A stretch of 64,000 nucleotides of DNA, taken from the NCBI RefSeq assembly GCF_000022205.1, contig NC_012029.1:1302001-1366000 (forward strand), in the 5' to 3' direction. The notes under the pieces are model-generated. The model was not told the DNA's origin. It searched no databases and worked only from the letters and a program-made list of their open reading frames with translations. Both the position numbers and the translations under genes were made by a program. Each line of letters opens with the position of its first letter. Position 1 is the stretch's first letter. Positions 61,362-64,000 of the stretch are shown here, piece after piece. Origin of the DNA: Halorubrum lacusprofundi ATCC 49239 (GTDB taxonomy: Archaea > Halobacteriota > Halobacteria > Halobacteriales > Haloferacaceae).

Positions 61362-63989
61362 TCACGGTCGCTCGACGCCGGTGAACTCGAAGCGAGCGCC
61401 GCCGTCGGCGCCCGCCGTCAGCGTCACCTCCCAGCCGTGGGCCTCCGCGATGCGCTCGACGATGGCGAGCCCGAACCCGGTTCCCGACTCGGAGGTCGTG
61501 TGACCGCTTTCGAACACCTCATCGCGCCGGTTTTCAGGTATTCCGGGACCGTTGTCGGCGACGTAGAACCCGTCCGAAAGGTCGCCGACGACGACGCGGT
61601 CCCCGCCGTGTTCGGCCGCGTTCCGGAAGAGATTCTGGAGCAGGCGTTTGAGCCGGCCGGGGTCCGCGAGCACGTCGCCCTTGGTCTCGACGGCGACCTC
61701 GACCGAATCGTCTGCGTCGTCTCCGGCGTCGGCTCCATCGCCACCTCCGTCGTCGCCGATCGAGCCGAACGCGTCGGTCGCGTGCCGGGTCGCCAGTTCG
61801 CCGAGGGAGACGGGGTCGACCGACCCCACGGCGTCGCCCTGCCGGGCGAGGGTGAGCACGTCGGCGATCAGTCGCTCCATCTCGTCAAGCGCGGTGTCAC
61901 AGCGCTCGAAGTACGACTCGTTACCCGTCTCCCGGGCGAGACGGAGGTAGCCGGAGAGCACGTTGAGCGGGTTCCGGAGGTCGTGCGAGACGATGCTCGC
62001 GAACTCGTCGAGCCGCTCGTTTTCGCGTTCGATCCGGCGCTCGTACGCCTTCCGCTCCGAGATGTCGCGGCTGGTGGCGAGGAACCGGTCTTCGCCCTGC
62101 ACGTCGACGCGACGGATCTGCACCTCCACCGGGAAAGTCGTGCCGTCGGCACGCCGGAACGTCGTCTCCAGCCGGTGCGTCTCGCCCATCTCCAAGCTCT
62201 GCCAGACGTCGATCGCCTCCGCAGGGTCCATGTCCGTGTCGATCTCCCAGACGTCCATCTCCACGATCTCCTCACGGTCGTAGCCGAGCTCGGCCGCCAT
62301 CACCGGGTTCGCGTCGACGATCTCGCCCGCCTCATCGTGGATGTTGATCATGTCCGGCGAGTCCTCGTAGAGGGCCTCCAACCGAGCCGAGGTGCGTTCG
62401 AGATCCCGCTGACGGCGGCGTTTTTCGGTCACGTCGCGGGCGATGCCGAGCACCCCGTCGAACTCGCCGTCGATAACGAGCCGCTGGAAGCCGAAGTCGA
62501 CGATCGCGTCGGACCGGACGGGAAAGTCGAGTTCGACCGTTCCAGACAGGGTCTCGCGGTCGCCCGCGACCAGCGCCGCGAACGGATCGTCCTCGCTCCT
62601 CTCGCGGAGCCGCGCGACGAGCGGGCTCTGCCGACCGATGAGTTCCTCGGGGGTCGAGTCGTACACGTCGACGATCCGGTCGTTGACGACCGAGAACCGC
62701 CCATCGGCGTCGTAGACGGCCACGGAGTCGGGGAGCTCGTCGACGAGCCGCCGGTAGCGCTTCAGGTCGCGTTCGCGCTTTTTCTCCTCCGTCACGTCGA
62801 TGTGGATCCCGACGGCGCGAACCGGCTCTCCCTCGTCGTTGCGCTCGACAACGCGGCCGCGGTCTCGGATCCACTTCCACTCGCCTCCCTTCGTCTCCAT
62901 CCGGTAGTCGCACTGGAATTGCTCCGTCGCACCGGAAAAGTGCGCCTCCAGCGCCGACCACACGGCGCTGAGGTCGTCGGGGTGGACCCGCTCTTCCCAC
63001 CCCGCGAGATCGAAGGCGATCTCCGACCGATCGTAGCCCAGCATGCTGGCCCACCGCTCGTCGAACCGCACCTCATCGGTGCGGATGTTCCAGTCCCACA
63101 CGCCCGCATCGGCGCCCTCGACGGCGAGCCGGAGCCGCTCGGAGAGTTCGCGGAGTTCGCGCTTGCGCTCCTTCTCCTCGGTCACGTCGCGGAAGTACAC
63201 CGAGAGGCCGGTGTCGGAGGGATACGCGTCGATCGCGAGATCGAGATCCGGGCCGGCGAAGTGGAACTCGAAGGCGGTCGGTTCCCCGGTAGCCATCGCG
63301 TCGCGGAACTGCTCCTCCAGTTCGGTCCCGCGAAGAGCCCGGAACCGGTCCCAGATCTGGTCGCCGAGCAGGTCCTCGGCGTCGCGTGGGAGCAGCTCTG
63401 CCGCCCGCTTGTTGAGGTAGGTGAGCCGCCAGGACTCGTCGATACCGCAGAACGCGTCCGTCATCCGGTCGAGATGCTCCGTCACTCGACGCTCGGTGTG
63501 GGACCGAGACACAGCGTAGTCGACACGGGACGCGAGTGTCGCGTAGGGGTCGTCGTTGCTCTCGTTGTCGTCGGGAGCGTCTGGGGCGTCGGGGGCGTCG
63601 GGGGCGTCGTTGTCACCGCCCACCGGAAGGTACTCGTCGACGCCCGCAGCGACCGCCTCGCTCGCGATCGCCTCCGATCCACGGGCCGTGAACAGCACGA
63701 AGGGGAGGTCGCCGACGCGCTCGCGGACGGTACGAAGGAACTCGACACCGTCCATCCCGGGGAGGTCGTAGCCGCTGACGACGCAGTCGACCGGCTTGCG
63801 ATCGACGACGCTGAGCCCTTCGGCCGCGTCCTCGGCCCGCGTCACCTCGAACCGGTCGGCCCGATCCTCGATGCCCGCTGCCGCGCGGTCCCCGACCGCC
63901 AGTTCGTCAGCGACGAGGAGCACCCGGGCCGGCTCGGACCGCGCGTCCGCCGCGAGCGCGTTCGACTGTTGTCCATCCCGTTTCGTCAT
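61362..63989 (-). CDS. Hybrid PAS sensor histidine kinase with pseudo-receiver
   Basis: 875 residues, soluble. Residues about 22-125 are a receiver-like domain, but the usual aspartate is Gly73 (CVVSGYDLPGMDG), one acidic-pocket residue is Ala27 and the conserved lysine is Val123. A (DAP)n linker follows (about 127-140), then four PAS/PAC units (about 160-280, 285-410, 415-535, 545-665), HisKA with His669 (IVSHDLRNPLNVLSGYL) and an HATPase (FRNAAEHGG, VADNGPGIP, GTGFGLAIVE). No cognate regulator is adjacent. Input is presumably cytoplasmic, perhaps redox or ligand. Confidence 0.92.
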   Translation of the reverse strand: MTKRDGQQSNALAADARSEPARVLLVADELAVGDRAAAGIEDRADRFEVTRAEDAAEGLSVVDRKPVDCVVSGYDLPGMDGVEFLRTVRERVGDLPFVLFTARGSEAIASEAVAAGVDEYLPVGGDNDAPDAPDAPDAPDDNESNDDPYATLASRVDYAVSRSHTERRVTEHLDRMTDAFCGIDESWRLTYLNKRAAELLPRDAEDLLGDQIWDRFRALRGTELEEQFRDAMATGEPTAFEFHFAGPDLDLAIDAYPSDTGLSVYFRDVTEEKERKRELRELSERLRLAVEGADAGVWDWNIRTDEVRFDERWASMLGYDRSEIAFDLAGWEERVHPDDLSAVWSALEAHFSGATEQFQCDYRMETKGGEWKWIRDRGRVVERNDEGEPVRAVGIHIDVTEEKKRERDLKRYRRLVDELPDSVAVYDADGRFSVVNDRIVDVYDSTPEELIGRQSPLVARLRERSEDDPFAALVAGDRETLSGTVELDFPVRSDAIVDFGFQRLVIDGEFDGVLGIARDVTEKRRRQRDLERTSARLEALYEDSPDMINIHDEAGEIVDANPVMAAELGYDREEIVEMDVWEIDTDMDPAEAIDVWQSLEMGETHRLETTFRRADGTTFPVEVQIRRVDVQGEDRFLATSRDISERKAYERRIERENERLDEFASIVSHDLRNPLNVLSGYLRLARETGNESYFERCDTALDEMERLIADVLTLARQGDAVGSVDPVSLGELATRHATDAFGSIGDDGGGDGADAGDDADDSVEVAVETKGDVLADPGRLKRLLQNLFRNAAEHGGDRVVVGDLSDGFYVADNGPGIPENRRDEVFESGHTTSESGTGFGLAIVERIAEAHGWEVTLTAGADGGARFEFTGVERP

Positions 63990-64000
63990 TCGTTCGTGTG

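Noticed and set aside
1-64000. CRISPR array, tRNA or rRNA genes
   Set aside because: No regularly spaced direct repeats, cloverleaf-like sequence or conserved rRNA segments were found on reading both strands.

Overview
The window is chromosomal DNA from an extreme halophile, most likely a Halorubrum-like haloarchaeon. The evidence is high GC with strong GC3 bias, very acidic proteins, TATA-type promoters with many leaderless starts, TFB, topoisomerase VI, Bat-type (HTH_10) regulation, Tat-exported NarG and haloarchaeal DUF families. No tRNA, rRNA, CRISPR array or complete insertion sequence was recognised.

Layout. 0-11.9 kb is mixed housekeeping: a DUF5798-like protein, hexapeptide acyltransferase, purD, a DUF255 thioredoxin-fold protein, HAD hydrolase, geranylgeranyl-reductase-family flavoprotein, TRAM protein, sugar-acid dehydratase, lipoprotein, a frameshifted DUF2209 gene and hflX. 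12-21.2 kb is an acetate-assimilation island: acs paralogue 1, a Bat-type regulator with an N-terminal tyrosine-recombinase-like domain, acs paralogue 2, a DUF4212/ActP-type symporter pair, UspA and a small membrane protein. 21.3-42.5 kb holds cspA, SDRs, top6B-top6A, a CDGSH protein, msrB, acyl-CoA dehydrogenase, an aminotransferase/Lrp pair, aldo/keto reductase, purA, a DUF7527-like coiled-coil protein, Nudix, tfb, an M24 peptidase and an MFS transporter.

42.8-54.8 kb is a tightly packed respiratory nitrate reductase operon: narA, narB (Rieske), narC (cytochrome b), orf4, narG (Tat signal), narH, a heme-b-type subunit, narJ, a polytopic membrane protein, a HEAT-repeat protein and an Mrp-type ATPase with a C-terminal DUF2249-like domain. 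Electrons would pass from quinol through NarC/NarB and probably the heme-b subunit to NarH and NarG on the outer face. The remaining genes look like assembly functions. 55.4-64 kb holds hisC-adk-pgsA-like genes, a fumarylacetoacetate-hydrolase-family protein, zinc-ribbon protein, UPF0173 hydrolase, OsmC protein and a hybrid PAS histidine kinase whose receiver lacks its phospho-acceptor.

The least ordinary DNA lies between genes. A 341-bp non-autonomous element (54787-55127) has 17-bp terminal inverted repeats and a perfect 8-bp target duplication and carries a 50-codon membrane-peptide reading frame. A structured, promoter-bearing repeat occurs at about 29.1-29.6 kb and, inverted, at 55.2-55.4 kb, sharing a 36-bp perfect match. 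A shared TATCACGAT...CGTA motif lies upstream of acs2 and the symporter genes. All functional statements come from reading motifs by eye; no database search was run.
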